From assembly GCA_023935145.1 (NCBI GenBank), contig CM043702.1, positions 109,092,088 to 109,156,087 on the forward strand: DNA of 64,000 bases. The letters run 5' to 3'. Shown one piece after another: positions 54,382 through 64,000 of this stretch. Position numbers and translations under genes: made by a program. Source of the DNA: Bretschneidera sinensis. Taxonomy: Eukaryota; Streptophyta; Magnoliopsida; Brassicales; Akaniaceae. Within the stretch, counting starts at the first letter, position 1; each line of letters begins with the position of its first letter. The notes under the pieces were generated by a model. The model was given only the letters and a program-made list of their open reading frames with translations. It made no database searches and had not been told where the DNA came from.

Positions 54382-55389
54382 ACACAAGCATCTCCAGATA
54401 GAACATCCACATCAAAGGTAAGTGAAATGGAGAAGGTGAATGCACCACCCTTCCCTCAAAGGTTAGTAAAGCCAAAGAAAGAAAATAAATGTCTTGATAT
54501 TTTTGAAACTTTGAGAAAATTAGAGATAAACATTCCTTTATTAGATGCAATTCAACAAATTTCTGCTTATGCTAAATTTTTGAATGATTGTTGCACTCAT
54601 AAAAGGAAGTTTCAGGAGCATGAAACAGTGGCTTTAACTGAAGAGGTAAGTGCGGTGTTGTTAAGGAAACTACCACCAAAGCTAAAAGATCCAAGTAGTT
54701 TTACCATTCCTTGCAGGATAGGTGACCAGCTCTTTGAGTGTGCACTACTGGATCTAGGGGCGTGTGTCAATTTACTGCCATACACTGTATTTGAAACACT
54801 AGGTTTGGGGGAGCTTTAACCAACTTCCATTACCTTGCAATTAGTAGACAAAAGCATCAAAAGATCAAAAGGTATTCTTGGGGATGTCTTGGTAAAGATA
54901 GGTGAATTTATTTTACCTGCTGATTTTATTGTATTAGATATGAAAGAATCTTCTATGCCATTGTCTTTGCCCATCATCTTACGAAGACCCTTTATAAGAA
55001 CTACTGATGCAAAAATTTGTGTGAAAAAGGATATTGTAAGTATGAAGGTAAATGGTGAGAAGATAGAATTCAAAATATTTGATGCATTAAAATTACCCCA
55101 AGATGATATGGAATGTTTTAATGTATGTATGATGCAAAATGTTGTTGTGCAAGCTTTTCAGGTCCATCACATTAATCCGTTGGAGACCACCCTCACCCAT
55201 AGTTTCACAAGATCGAATATTGAGCCAAAATCTGAAGATGATACTGATGAAATCATTGAAGCTGCGCACCTCCTTGAGGCATCTCCAAAGCATCCAAGTA
55301 AGTACACCCCTCCATTTGAACCTCTTATGCCTACTAATACTACTCTTCTCCCTTCTATTGTCCAGACACCAAATTTGAAATTGAAGTAG
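54382..55389 (+). pseudogene. pol: Element X aspartic protease and linker
   Basis: After the Y insertion the X frame shows MEKVNAPPFPQRLVKPKKEN, INIPLLDAIQQISAYAKFLN and the protease LLDLGACVNLLPYTVFETLG, where Cys replaces the usual Ser after D-L-G-A. A TAA at 54817-54819 follows, then ITLQLVDKSIKRSKGILGD, LPADFIVLDMK and PIILRRPFIRTTDAKICVKK, where Arg replaces Gly of LLGRPF. The rest is an acidic linker up to a stop near 55387. Confidence 0.9.
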
Positions 55390-55439
55390 TTGCCAGAGCA
55401 TTTAACTTATGCTTATCTGGGAGAGATAAGGCACTGCAT

Positions 55440-56681
55440 ATGATAGTTGTTGCCAATCTAAGTTTTGGGGAAGAAAAGAAGCTGTTGAGAGTTCTTAGAG
55501 AGCACAGAACTACTATCAGATGGACCATTGCTGACATCAAGGGGATAAGTCCAGCCAAGTGCATGCATAATATCTACCTTGAAGATGAAGTAAAACCCAC
55601 CCGAGATGCACAAAGAAGACTCAACCCACACATGAAGGAGGTAGTAAAGGCGGAGGTATTGAAACTGTTGGATGTTGGCATTATCTACCCTATCTTAGAC
55701 AGTAAATGGGTATGTCCAATTCAAGTCGTTCCAAAGAAGAGTGGAATCACAGTGCTGAAAAATGAAGATGAGGAGCTAATAACTATAAGAATAACCACTG
55801 GTTGGAGGGTATGCATCGACTACAAAAGGCTGAACAAGGTGACCATAAAAGATCATTTTTCCTTACCCTTCATTGATCAGATGCTAGAAAGATTAGCTAA
55901 CCATAGTTACTATTGCTTCTTGGATGGGTATAGTGGTTACAACCAGATTGCAATAGCACCAGAGGACCAAGATAAGAGAACCTTCACATGTCCTTTTGGC
56001 ACATTTGCTTACAGAAGGATGCCATTCGGATTATGCAATGTACCAGCCACCTTTCAAAGATGTATGATGAGCATTTTTTTCGACATGGTGGAAAAATCCA
56101 TTGAGGTATTTATGGATGATTTTAGTGTTTTTGGTTCTAATTTTGATGAATATCTCAATCATCTGAAGAGTGTCCTCAAGAGATGTGAAGAATGCAACTT
56201 AGTACTAAACTGGGAAAAATGTCACTTTATGGTTCAACAAGGCATTGTGTTGGGTCATTCCATTTCCAACAAGGGTATTGAGGTGGACAAGGCCAAGATC
56301 GACATTATTTCAAAACTGCCCCCTCCTTTAATAGCCAAAGGTGTCAGAAGTTTCCTTGGACATGTTGGATTCTACAAAAGATTTATTAAGGACTTTTCTA
56401 ATACCTCTAGACCCCTCTATGCACTACTGGCCAAAGATACCAAGTTTGAATGGACTAATGAATGTATAGAAGCTTTTAACACATTGAAGAAATTGCTCAC
56501 CTCTACACCAATAATGATGGCACCTGATTGGAGTGTTCCATTTGAGCTGATGTATGATGCCAATGACTTCACCTTGGGAGCTGTCTTGGGCCAGAGAATC
56601 AATAAGGTTCATCATGCTATCTATTATGCTTCTAGAACTTTAAATAATGCTCAGCTAAATTATTCTACCACTGAGAAATAA
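55440..56681 (+). CDS. pol: Element X reverse transcriptase with start of RNase H (long intact frame)
   Basis: An uninterrupted frame of 413 codons. It opens with the linker [20 protein letters not shown] and [21 protein letters not shown] runs from about residue 65 to 260: [56 protein letters not shown] with the first catalytic Asp, [20 protein letters not shown], and [12 protein letters not shown], in which the catalytic box is FMDD. The connection follows ([39 protein letters not shown]). RNase H starts at [18 protein letters not shown] with its first Asp and stops at YSTTEK-TAA, which removes the rest. It has no start of its own in the element's logic, being part of a Gag-Pol polyprotein; the RT domain looks complete. 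Confidence 0.92.
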   Translation: MIVVANLSFGEEKKLLRVLREHRTTIRWTIADIKGISPAKCMHNIYLEDEVKPTRDAQRRLNPHMKEVVKAEVLKLLDVGIIYPILDSKWVCPIQVVPKKSGITVLKNEDEELITIRITTGWRVCIDYKRLNKVTIKDHFSLPFIDQMLERLANHSYYCFLDGYSGYNQIAIAPEDQDKRTFTCPFGTFAYRRMPFGLCNVPATFQRCMMSIFFDMVEKSIEVFMDDFSVFGSNFDEYLNHLKSVLKRCEECNLVLNWEKCHFMVQQGIVLGHSISNKGIEVDKAKIDIISKLPPPLIAKGVRSFLGHVGFYKRFIKDFSNTSRPLYALLAKDTKFEWTNECIEAFNTLKKLLTSTPIMMAPDWSVPFELMYDANDFTLGAVLGQRINKVHHAIYYASRTLNNAQLNYSTTEK

Positions 56682-57120
56682 TTGTTAGCTGTCATTTTTG
56701 CTTTGGAGAAGTTCAGATCAACCTGATTGGCTTTAAGGTTATTGTGTTCACTGACCATGCTGCTTTGAGATATTTGTTTGTTAAGAAAGATGCAAAGCCT
56801 AGGTTGATCAGATGGGTACTCTTACTGTAACAGTTCGACTTGGAGATTAGAGACAAGAAGAGCAGTGAGAATTTAGTTGCAGATCACTTATCCAGGCTAC
56901 CTCATGAAGAAGACAAAGATGAGCTGCCTTTGAATGAGAATTTCCCTGATGAAAAATTGTTTGCAGTAGAGGTTACGCTTCCATGGTATGCAAATATTGT
57001 TAATTATATAACTGCTAAGGTTTTTTCTCCAGGTATGTCTAGTTAAGAAAGGAAGCGGTTGATGTCTATATCTCGACATTACCATTGGGATGACCCCTAT
57101 CTTTTCAAATTCTACCATAA
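56682..57120 (+). pseudogene. pol: Element X RNase H C-terminal part and linker, broken
   Basis: [13 protein letters not shown], then after a stop and frameshift [20 protein letters not shown] with its Asp, IRWVLLL-stop-QFDLEIRDKKSS and ENLVADHLSRLPHEED, then the linker LPWYANIVNYITAKVFSPGM. Four stops or shifts between 56680 and 57046. Confidence 0.88.
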
Positions 57121-58363
57121 TCAAATCATCAGAAGGTGTGTCTCAGAGGAGGAGCATTTGAGCTTATAGCAACATTGCCATCAGTTTGCTTATGGAGGAC
57201 ACTTTGAGGCCAAGAGAACAACTCTTAAGGTATTACAATCAGGATTTTATTGGCCTAATTTGTTTAAAGACGCCTTTTTGTTTTGTAACTCATGTGATAG
57301 ATACCAGAGGACAAGTAACATCTCATCTAGAAATCAGATGCCATTGCAAAATATTCATGTGGTAGAGCTCTTTGATGTATGGGGTATTGACTTCATGGGT
57401 CCTCTTCTTAACTCATATAGCTATTTGTATGTTCTTGTGGGTGTAGATTATGTGTCCAAATGGGTCGAGGCTGTCCCCTCAAAGACTAATGATCACAAAG
57501 TGGTTGTAAATTTTTTGTAGGATAACATCTTTATTAGATTTGGGACTCCAAGAGCAATAATCAGTGATGGAGGAAGCCACTTCCATAACCAGTCTTTTGC
57601 TTCCTTGATCAAGAAATATGGGATTACCCATAAAGTTAGCACTCCGTATCATCCTCAAACTAGTGGCCAAGTGGAGATAAGCAACCGAGAAATCAAAGGC
57701 ATCTTGGAGAGGATCGTGAATCCTAGTAGGAAGGATTGGTTTCTGTGCCTAAATGATGCACTATGGGCATATAGGACAGCTTACAAGACTCCAATTGGCA
57801 TGTCTCCTTATCGATTAATCTTTGGGAAAGCATGTCATCTACCGGTGGAGTTAGAGCATCGAGCATATTGGGCCATCAAGAAGTTCAACTTTGACATGAA
57901 ATAAGCAGGTGATAAGAGGAAGCTGCACTTGAATGAGCTAGAAGAATTGCAGAATGATGCATATTAGAATGCCAAGCTCTATAAGGAAAGAACCAAAGCA
58001 TATCATGATAAACAACTGGTTAGGAAGGAGTTTCATATGAGACAGAAGGTGTTGATCTACAATTCCCGATTAAGACTGTTCCCACGTAAGCTCAAGTCCC
58101 GATGGTCTGGTCCTTATGTTGTCACCAAGGTCTTCCCTCATGGCACTTTGGAGGTTCATGGTTCCGACAGCAATCGAACGTTCATAGTGAATGGACATAG
58201 AGTAAAGCCATACTTTGAAATCAAATTGCTACCAAGAGATGAAGATTTGGCACTCAGTCTGTCCAATATGCAGCAACAGCAAGAGCACTTGAACCACATT
58301 TGGTGGACTTTAAGTGCCCCTTTCCAAAAGAGTAGCATTGAAGCTACTATAGAGAGTGTTTGA
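57121..58363 (+). pseudogene. pol: Element X integrase, nearly complete
   Basis: The zinc-binding head reads HQFAYGGHFEAKRTTLKVLQ and GFYWPNLFKDAF, FCNSCDRYQR (H-H-C-C). The catalytic core has GIDFMGPLLNSYSYLYVLVG with Asp 1, [15 protein letters not shown] with Asp 2 and [18 protein letters not shown] with the Glu. [20 protein letters not shown] follows, and the C-terminal part has WSGPYVVTKVFPHGTLEVHG and FIVNGHRVKPYFE. In-frame stops at about 57168, 57518, 57902 and 57966. No chromodomain, as expected for Athila-type elements. Confidence 0.92.
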
Positions 58364-59181
58364 GCAGTCCATGCTTTGATAAACGTGTAGCTCAAGCACC
58401 TCTGTTAAGGTTAGTGGTCCTGAGGCCATTGAGTACAGTACATTTTTATTTTTTATTTTTGTTGTTTTCAATATTTTTAATTTTTTCTTCCTTTCCTTAA
58501 GTTAATTTAGTGGTTCAATACATAGGTATGGCATTCTATCCTTGCGATCAAGCGCACCTTAGGTGTGATTGAGTACAATATCCTCTTCTAGTGTGCAGTG
58601 CGATTGATCACACTATCACTGTATACCTGAAAGCGTGCGCACGCATCCAAGCGCGATCGAGTGCACTTCACAGTGCTATCGAGCGCACTCGGGACAGAGA
58701 GTCACGTGACCTATTTTAGGTCATTTTTCCCATTTTCACCTTTGCACTTCACTCGCCCATACCCTCTGCACCACACTCACACACACCCACCTGAACTTAT
58801 AGCACCCACCACACACCGTACCCACCACACGCCGGCCACCACACGTTGCCGCACACCACCGTTCGCACACAGCTTCACCAATCACACACCGCATAGCCAC
58901 AGTTTCTTTATGTTTTCTCCCTTATTAACATTTTCCCCATCTCCCCACATTTTTGTTATTTCTAACAATTATAAGTGCATATACAACTTTTTTTTTTCCT
59001 TTGTGGTTAGGTTTGGTTGTTTTACAGGGGGTTGGAACACTTTTAAGGTTATTGCCCACTACTTGGGTTCAGAGTCACCCACCACCTGTTTGACAAAAGT
59101 CTTAACTGACCTTCCAAGAGGCGAGATCGAGCGCAATAGCACAGTGCAATCAATCGTACTTTACTGTGAGCAAGCACACCA
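58364..59181 (+). other. Element X: spacer between integrase and extra ORF
   Basis: Contains ATCAAGCGCACC, GATCGAGTGCAC and CGAGCGCACTCG motifs (58540-58690), a stretch rich in CACACC (58770-58870), T-rich DNA and GCGAGATCGAGCGCAATAGC near 59120. The open frame 58661-59377 is mostly CAC-rich low-complexity sequence and overlaps the extra ORF in another frame; I do not call it a gene. Confidence 0.6.
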
Positions 59182-60348
59182 TTGCTGCCTTTTGTTTCCA
59201 AGATGCCTAAGCACACTGCTTCCACATCTCACGCTTCAGGAAGTCGAGCCCAATCTTCCCAACCTACTTTTGAGCAGTGGGAGATCCTCTTTGAGACCAC
59301 TTTTAACATCGATGGTGACTTCAAAAATTTTGAAGCCACTCAATGGGCCGTTCAAGAGTTTAAACGCCGTGGGTTGAAAAAGCTATTCAAGCTCGTCTCC
59401 TCCACCACCTACACGAGGTTTATTGTGCAATTCTATGAGAACCTATCCTTTGACTACAGTAGGCAGGGTGTCTTATCCTCGTCCGTTCAAGGTAAGTACA
59501 TTGATGTGACTTCACCAGATATTGCTGCTGCACTCAAATGCAATGACGAATATCCACTTAAGGGCGCACAATTGGCAGAGCAGCCGGAGTCCTTCTCCAT
59601 TCCAGATATCATTGAAGATATGTGTGCAGGGTAATATGCAGATAGACACAATAATGCTAGCAGTCGATCCAAATTGCTTCCATAACTTTAGCTTGTGAAC
59701 TATATCCTACAACACATTGTGTGCCCCTTGGGACACAAGACTCAACGACGTGACCAGTTCCTTCAAGCCTTGTATGCGTTTTACAAAGGCCATTGGTACT
59801 CCATCCCTTCGATCATTTGGAGCCAAATTCATAAATTTTGGGACCATGTACATGCACGCCAGGTCACCACTACAAATGCATGGGGGGTCCCATTCCCGTT
59901 CCTACTCACTTACATCTTCAAGAAAAAGGGAATCAAGGGCACCTTCATAGATGGACTAGTCAGGGAGCATCCATTCTCTGGCAAGAACCAATCGACTCAA
60001 AGCCAATCACACATGCTAAGAGGACTTCGGGGGCCAGCACCTACTATTGATAGGGTAGAGGAGGACTCTAAGGAAGCCGAGGAACCTGCCGCTTACCAGA
60101 CTTGGGAGGAGGAACATGTTGACATGGGACACACAGAGTATCAGTACCTATATGATGAGATGTCCCCTTTCTGGCATGAGCTAGCTGATATTAAATGGGA
60201 GGATAGGGAGGATACATGCCTAATTCAGCAGTACATAGACAGATTGGAATCGCACTTTGATGGACAAGAGGCGATGCTCCAGGCCATTTTAAGCCGATTG
60301 CCACCAGCTTCAGAAGCATCGTCTTCGGCACCACATGGAGGACAATAG
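59182..60348 (+). pseudogene. Element X extra ORF in the env position, putative plant transposon protein type
   Basis: From MLPFVSKMPKHTAS (start at 59182, or the second ATG at 59203) the frame is open to 59634. It then has a stop, a degraded gap, and resumes at 59695-60348. Blocks: QWAVQEFKRRGLKKLFKLVS, STTYTRFIVQFYENLSFDYS, VQGKYIDVTSPDIAAALKCN, LVNYILQHIVCPLGHKTQRR, QFLQALYAFYKGHWYSIPSI, WGVPFPFLLTYIFKKKGIKG, and an acidic coiled C-terminal part ending SSSAPHGGQ. No signal peptide or clear membrane segment, so it does not look like a typical envelope protein. It matches, from memory, the 'putative plant transposon protein' domain in nuclear or unknown location; function unknown. Only one gap region (59635-59694) breaks it, and the rest is well preserved. 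Confidence 0.75.
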
Positions 60349-61606
60349 TGAGCGGGTGCACCTTTTGGCTGAAGACGTAAAACTTAGTGCTCATGGGAGG
60401 TACCCCACAGCATATCCTTTATGTTTTTATCATTTCTTGTTACTGTTTATTTTTAGTATTTTTTTTGCTTTCCAGTATTACTTTAGTGTTTATTTTTCAG
60501 GGACAATGTGTATTTCAGCTCAAGTTTGGGGGTGTGCTATGAGCCATGCCAGTCCAGCTAGTTCTCCATCTCCTAAGTTAGCTCTTTTCATATTATTCAC
60601 ACATTGGAGACAATGTCTAATTTAAGTTTGGGGGTATGGGAGACACATTACACACACTTTGTCCTAGTTTGTTGTTGTTTTTTTTTTCGTTTTAAAGAGA
60701 AGATAAATGCATGCTCAAGTTGTTTTGAAATTTTGGTTTATTTGAACAAATATTGTGATGTGATTTAATTGGAAAGCTTAAAATCTTGAACACATGATAT
60801 GATGATAGAGTTTTAAAGTTTAGTTACTTACTTTAGGCATTTGAGAATTCACATATTTGATCGACATGAGCACATTAGCACACAATTGTGTGAGGTATGA
60901 CATGTGATTTTAATGTGTATTTTGCGTGGCTTAACTGAAACCGAATGACATGTTGGATGGACACTTTAGCATAGAAAATAAAATAAAATATATAGAAAAG
61001 AAAAAAATTGCACAAAAAGGGAAAAATGCTCATCATTGATAAACTTTCTACTGAGTAACTGGACCTCTTGCCTCAGTAAGCAGTGAGTATTCACATCAAA
61101 AGGTGCGAATTTTAATTGGTTGCATTAAGGCTAGTTTAGTTTCATAGTCTTTACATCTAATGCTCTAAAACCATCTGGTTTGGGAGCCATTGACTCAACA
61201 CTCACTATATGGGTCAATTAGAAAGTTTAAGGGAACTAAACATGGTAGAGCCTCATAATAAAAGAAAGAAGAAAATAAAACTATGTCATTGTTGTTCATT
61301 CAGATGGGGAATTCTATGAATCTTGAGACATGGAGACATTGCACATTGGAATTAATTGGAAGCTTCATATTTATGTGCTAGTTCACTTTACAATGATTTG
61401 AACTTGTGATGCCTTAGCCAGCCTCTTGTAAGTAATTAGATTTTAAAATTCCTATTTATTGCAAAGATGGGTTTATCTTTTTAAGCTTGCTTATGAATGA
61501 ATATCATGGTTTTGTGAGCGATGGATTTATCTTTGTGTTCTTTGTTTTTCATTTAGTTTTTAGTTTCGCATTGCTAAGGGACTAACAATATATAAGTTTG
61601 AGGTTG
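60349..61606 (+). other. 3' untranslated region of X
   Basis: Contains GGGAGGTACCCC (60395-60406), TTTTTCAGGGACAATGTG (60493), CAAGTTTGGGGGTGTGC, TTGGAGACAATGTC, CTTGCCTCAGTAAGCAGTGA (61070) and a polypurine-like AAGTTTGAGGTTG before the LTR. The whole region is related, block by block, to 10229-11640 in Z. No gene; the frame at 60335-60625 is not convincing. Confidence 0.75.
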
Positions 61607-62968
61607 TAATAAGTGCTTAAATATTCATATTTAAGCCCTTTAATTTATATTTCTAAAGCTCTTAGTTTTTGTTATTTCATTCTATTTTATTTCCTTTATG
61701 TGTTTTTTGTGTTTTTACAGGTTTTTGGAGAAAATGGAGCATTATGAAAATATCTGGCTTAAAAAGCAAACCTAGGAAAAGTTGGAGTCTGCTAGTGCAA
61801 TCGAGCATAAAGATCTACGATCGAGCACAACAGCGCTCAAGCGCCCAAACCAAGGATCGAGCGCACCTGCGCTCATGCGTGCAAGAAGAAGGCTCTAATG
61901 CACCTGCACTCAAGCGCACCATTTTGTGATTGAGCGCATACGCGCATCAGTAAATATTAAAACTATTGGTCTTATTTTGGAAATAAGTGTAGGGTTTTGT
62001 TTTACGAGTTTTACGGTTTCCAGATGTTTCTAAACTCTATAAATAGGCTTGGAAACATAGAAAGAATGGGGGATTCTAAGAGAGATTTTGGGAGACAAAT
62101 TGACGGCTCTTCTAGGAAGTATTTTCAGGTTTATTCTTCTCCTTCTATTTTATTTTATGAAGATGTTTAACATCAAACTCATGTGTAACTAAATTGCTAG
62201 TAGGGCTCGATTGAAGCTCTGATTATGCTTTTCCATAATTCAATATTGTTGCCTTTGTGATAGTTATATCATGATGCTTAACTTGATTAATGCCTGTTTT
62301 CTTGAATTCCTCATATATGTTTGCCTGATCAACATATGCATGTGGTATGGATTAGTTAATTAAATCAATTTGGATGATCGAGTCCTGGGTTTAATTATAG
62401 TAACAAAAGAAATCCACGCCAGGTTCTTGGGTTAATCAACATGGGAAACCGGGAGTATATAACATGCCCTAGGTCCCGTGTGTTTACCGATTTTCATAGA
62501 TATTAGGCTCTCTTAAAGAGCAACTTAGTATACACCATGATAAATCCTTTAAGAAAGAAAAGAGTTAGAGTATACACCATGCTAAATCCTTTAAGAAAGA
62601 AAAGAGTTAGAGTATACACCATGTTTCACTGGTTTCTTAGGGAAATCAATAGCTTAAGGAGTATACACCATGCCCTTCGGTTGACAACATTAGGTATTCA
62701 TAATATGATTAAAACATTGGCACACTATTTTATTGGGAAAGCATGATTAGTGGTGGATATCACGGCCCTACACTTTTATCATTATCAAATCAAATTCACT
62801 TTTTCTTTCTCTCATTTTATATTACGAAATTAATTTTAAATCAAAATTTACCAATCCCTGTGGGAATGATCTCTCACTTGCACACTATACTACTATGTTA
62901 ACCTTGTGCACTTGCAAGTAAAATGTTTAATTATTTGCTTATTAATTTAGGTAGATTTTTGTGCAACA
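61607..62968 (+). repeat. 3' LTR of X (1362 bp)
   Basis: Starts TAATAAGTGC (TG mutated to TA) and ends TGTGCAACA. It contains a GATCGAGCGCA cluster (61798-61945), a TATA box CTATAAATAGG (62038-62048), and five copies of a GAGTATACACCATG-like motif (62452-62672), one of which arises from a 42-bp tandem duplication (62536-62620). Confidence 0.92.
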
Positions 62969-63085
62969 GCTGGATATATCATGCTCAACATGTCGTGGTT
63001 GAGGCTTTGAAGTGTTTGGCATGAAGTAGCCAAGTCTTGATATGTCATGCTCGACATGCGGTGGCCGAGGCTTTAAGTGGTGTAC
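62969..63085 (+). repeat. 65-bp satellite array, right part
   Basis: Resumes at GCTGGATATATCATGCTCAA and holds about 1.7 units: TTTGGCATGAAGTAGCCAAG and CTCGACATGCGGTGGCCGAG, then decays. Confidence 0.9.
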
Positions 63086-63104
63086 GTCTCGACACTAATA
63101 TGTT

Positions 63105-63330
63105 CTCGATATCATGTGCATGCCGCAGGAAGCATGCATGCAACAGTCAGTGTAATTGTAGCAAAGTGCAAACGACAGTGTGCACTCAACAATGTGCGCA
63201 CAGTCGGTAGTGTACGTGTAGCAAGCAATGTGCGCACGGTAGGCATTATGCATGCAGTAGCCAGTGTGCGTGTAGCAGGTAGTGTGCACACAGTAGGCAG
63301 TATGCGTGTGGAAAGTAGTGTGCACATGGT
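63105..63330 (+). repeat. 18-bp tandem array
   Basis: About ten imperfect 18-bp units of form GTGTGCACACAGTAGGCA alternating with GTATGCGTGTAGCAAGTA. The frame 63077-63337 stays open through it because 18 is a multiple of three, giving a six-residue repeat of the type V-X-T-V-G-S. No start context or flanking domain supports a gene. Confidence 0.85.
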
Positions 63331-64000
63331 GTCATAGTTCGTACTTGTCTAGGGCCTTGTACTATGCCCATAGCCGCACACCCCACGGCTCTTTGTAGTC
63401 TTTTTTCCTAGTGGTAATTTTGTAATTCTTTATTTTCTTTTTATGTTTTTATTTTGGAATTATGATAGCTCAAGCATAATTGATGTTTCCTTGTGCTAGA
63501 GACCCAAATGACTTAAGACTCTTTAGGTGGGGTGGGCTAGGTGCCTACTGATCATGGCTAGCATGTTGTTCTACCCGTTGCATGGTGGTGCCCACTACCA
63601 CAACAACGTGCTTGTAATGTGCCAATATTAATGAAACCTTTTTTCTTCATGTGCCTTTAGTTGATTGTGTCTTACTGCCCATTGGGGCCCTTATATGCTT
63701 GTTATTAAGGCGTGTGCCCCGGGGCATGCCAGTGTATTGTGTGTGCTGCTTGAATTTGGTGCGTACCTTAGGCATATCGCTTGTTGCTTTAAATATGCAT
63801 GTTACCAAAATCTCTTGAGATAACTCCATAGAACTCTCAATCTTACTTCAAATCACACTCCTTTCAAATTTTCACAGTTGAAACCTCACCCATTTCCTAA
63901 AATCTCTCTCCAAACAAATTTTTTCAAAATGTTTAAGAGAATTTGAGTAAAAACCACAGTTGCAGGACCTCACGCGCCCACAAGACCTCGTTCAAAGAAG
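63331..64000. other. Unassigned right end
   Basis: Non-coding. A TATA-like TTTAAATATGCA near 63790 is followed by a CT-rich, LTR-like leader (CTCTCAATC, CTTACTTC, CTCTCTCCAAAC), so it may be an LTR of another element that continues off the window. No partner LTR or primer site is visible to confirm this. Confidence 0.35.

Larger units (their letters stand above)
44072..62968 (+). mobile_element. Element X: Athila-like Ty3/gypsy retrotransposon with an env-position ORF
   Basis: LTRs at 44072-45182 and 61607-62968 in direct orientation, primer site after the first, polypurine tract before the second. Without nested element Y it is about 11.5 kb. Order: gag, protease, RT, RNase H, integrase, extra ORF, long 3' untranslated region. 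The 5-bp flanks are GATGG and GCTGG (one mismatch), and joining the flanks restores a satellite unit. All ORFs carry stops. Confidence 0.93.

Noticed and set aside
58661..59377. A 238-codon frame with His/Thr/Pro-rich sequence
   Set aside because: Low-complexity CACACC-rich DNA that overlaps the better-supported extra ORF in another frame.
59182..60348. Calling the extra ORF of X a retroviral-type envelope gene
   Set aside because: It is in the env position, but no signal peptide, membrane anchor or cleavage-site pattern is visible, and its blocks resemble a different plant family.
63077..63337. 86-codon ORF over the 18-bp repeat
   Set aside because: Stays open because the unit is a multiple of three; the opposite strand is open as well (63095-63325), so it is not evidence of coding.
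1..64000. tRNA, rRNA or other structured RNA genes
   Set aside because: None recognised by eye; the tRNA-like pieces seen are primer-binding sites next to LTRs. A tRNAscan-SE or Infernal run would be decisive.

Overview
This is nuclear DNA of a flowering plant, most likely a eudicot, from a repeat-rich region. The evidence is a single intronless pentatricopeptide-repeat (PPR) gene of land-plant type, set among Ty1/copia and Ty3/gypsy LTR retrotransposons with plant-type primer sites (initiator-Met type TGGTATCAGAGC in the copia elements, TTGGCRCCGTTGYC type in the gypsy elements). There are no bacterial operons and no RNA genes that I could recognise. The only convincing intact host gene is the PPR gene on the minus strand (3336-5633). 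Nearly everything else is mobile DNA, mostly decayed by stop codons and frameshifts.

Left part. 1-3183 is the 5' half of a minus-strand copia element whose LTR begins 152 bp past the PPR stop codon. The PPR gene follows, with a Stowaway-like MITE upstream (6110-6357). 6985-14450 is a decayed plus-strand gypsy element ('H'), split at 8780/13695 by an internally deleted minus-strand LTR element ('Z', 8781-13694) that has a perfect TGTTC target duplication. 14455-16155 is a copia fragment ('A'). 16156-20934 is the 3' end of a SIRE/Maximus-like element: a broken extra ORF, a polypurine tract and an LTR interrupted by a solo LTR. 20935-25321 is a minus-strand Tat-like gypsy element ('G'). 25458-28869 is a plus-strand copia element ('C'), and 29165-30355 is a gypsy integrase relic ('D').

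Middle. 30356-34583 is AT-rich with no recognisable gene; it holds microsatellites and an imperfect inverted repeat of about 500 bp. 34584-42508 is a deleted gypsy element ('E') with LTR-like ends in opposite orientations. Its left end is split by copia element 'B' (34777-41272), which carries an aberrant inverted LTR piece at one end but is still flanked by AGAGT on both sides. 42614-43118 is a Tat-like LTR remnant.

Right part. A 65-bp satellite (43195-44067, resuming at 62969) is interrupted in register by one large Athila-like gypsy element ('X', 44072-62968). X holds gag, protease, RT, RNase H, integrase and an extra ORF in the env position. X is itself split by a deleted relative ('Y', about 47015-54376). 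After the satellite comes an 18-bp tandem array (63105-63330), then an unassigned tail. The nesting order that can be read is: satellite, then X, then Y; H, then Z; SIRE-like LTR, then an X-family solo LTR; and E, then B. Solo and complete LTRs of the X family occur at three places, and the 3' untranslated regions of X, Y and Z are clearly related, so one Athila-like clade built much of the window.
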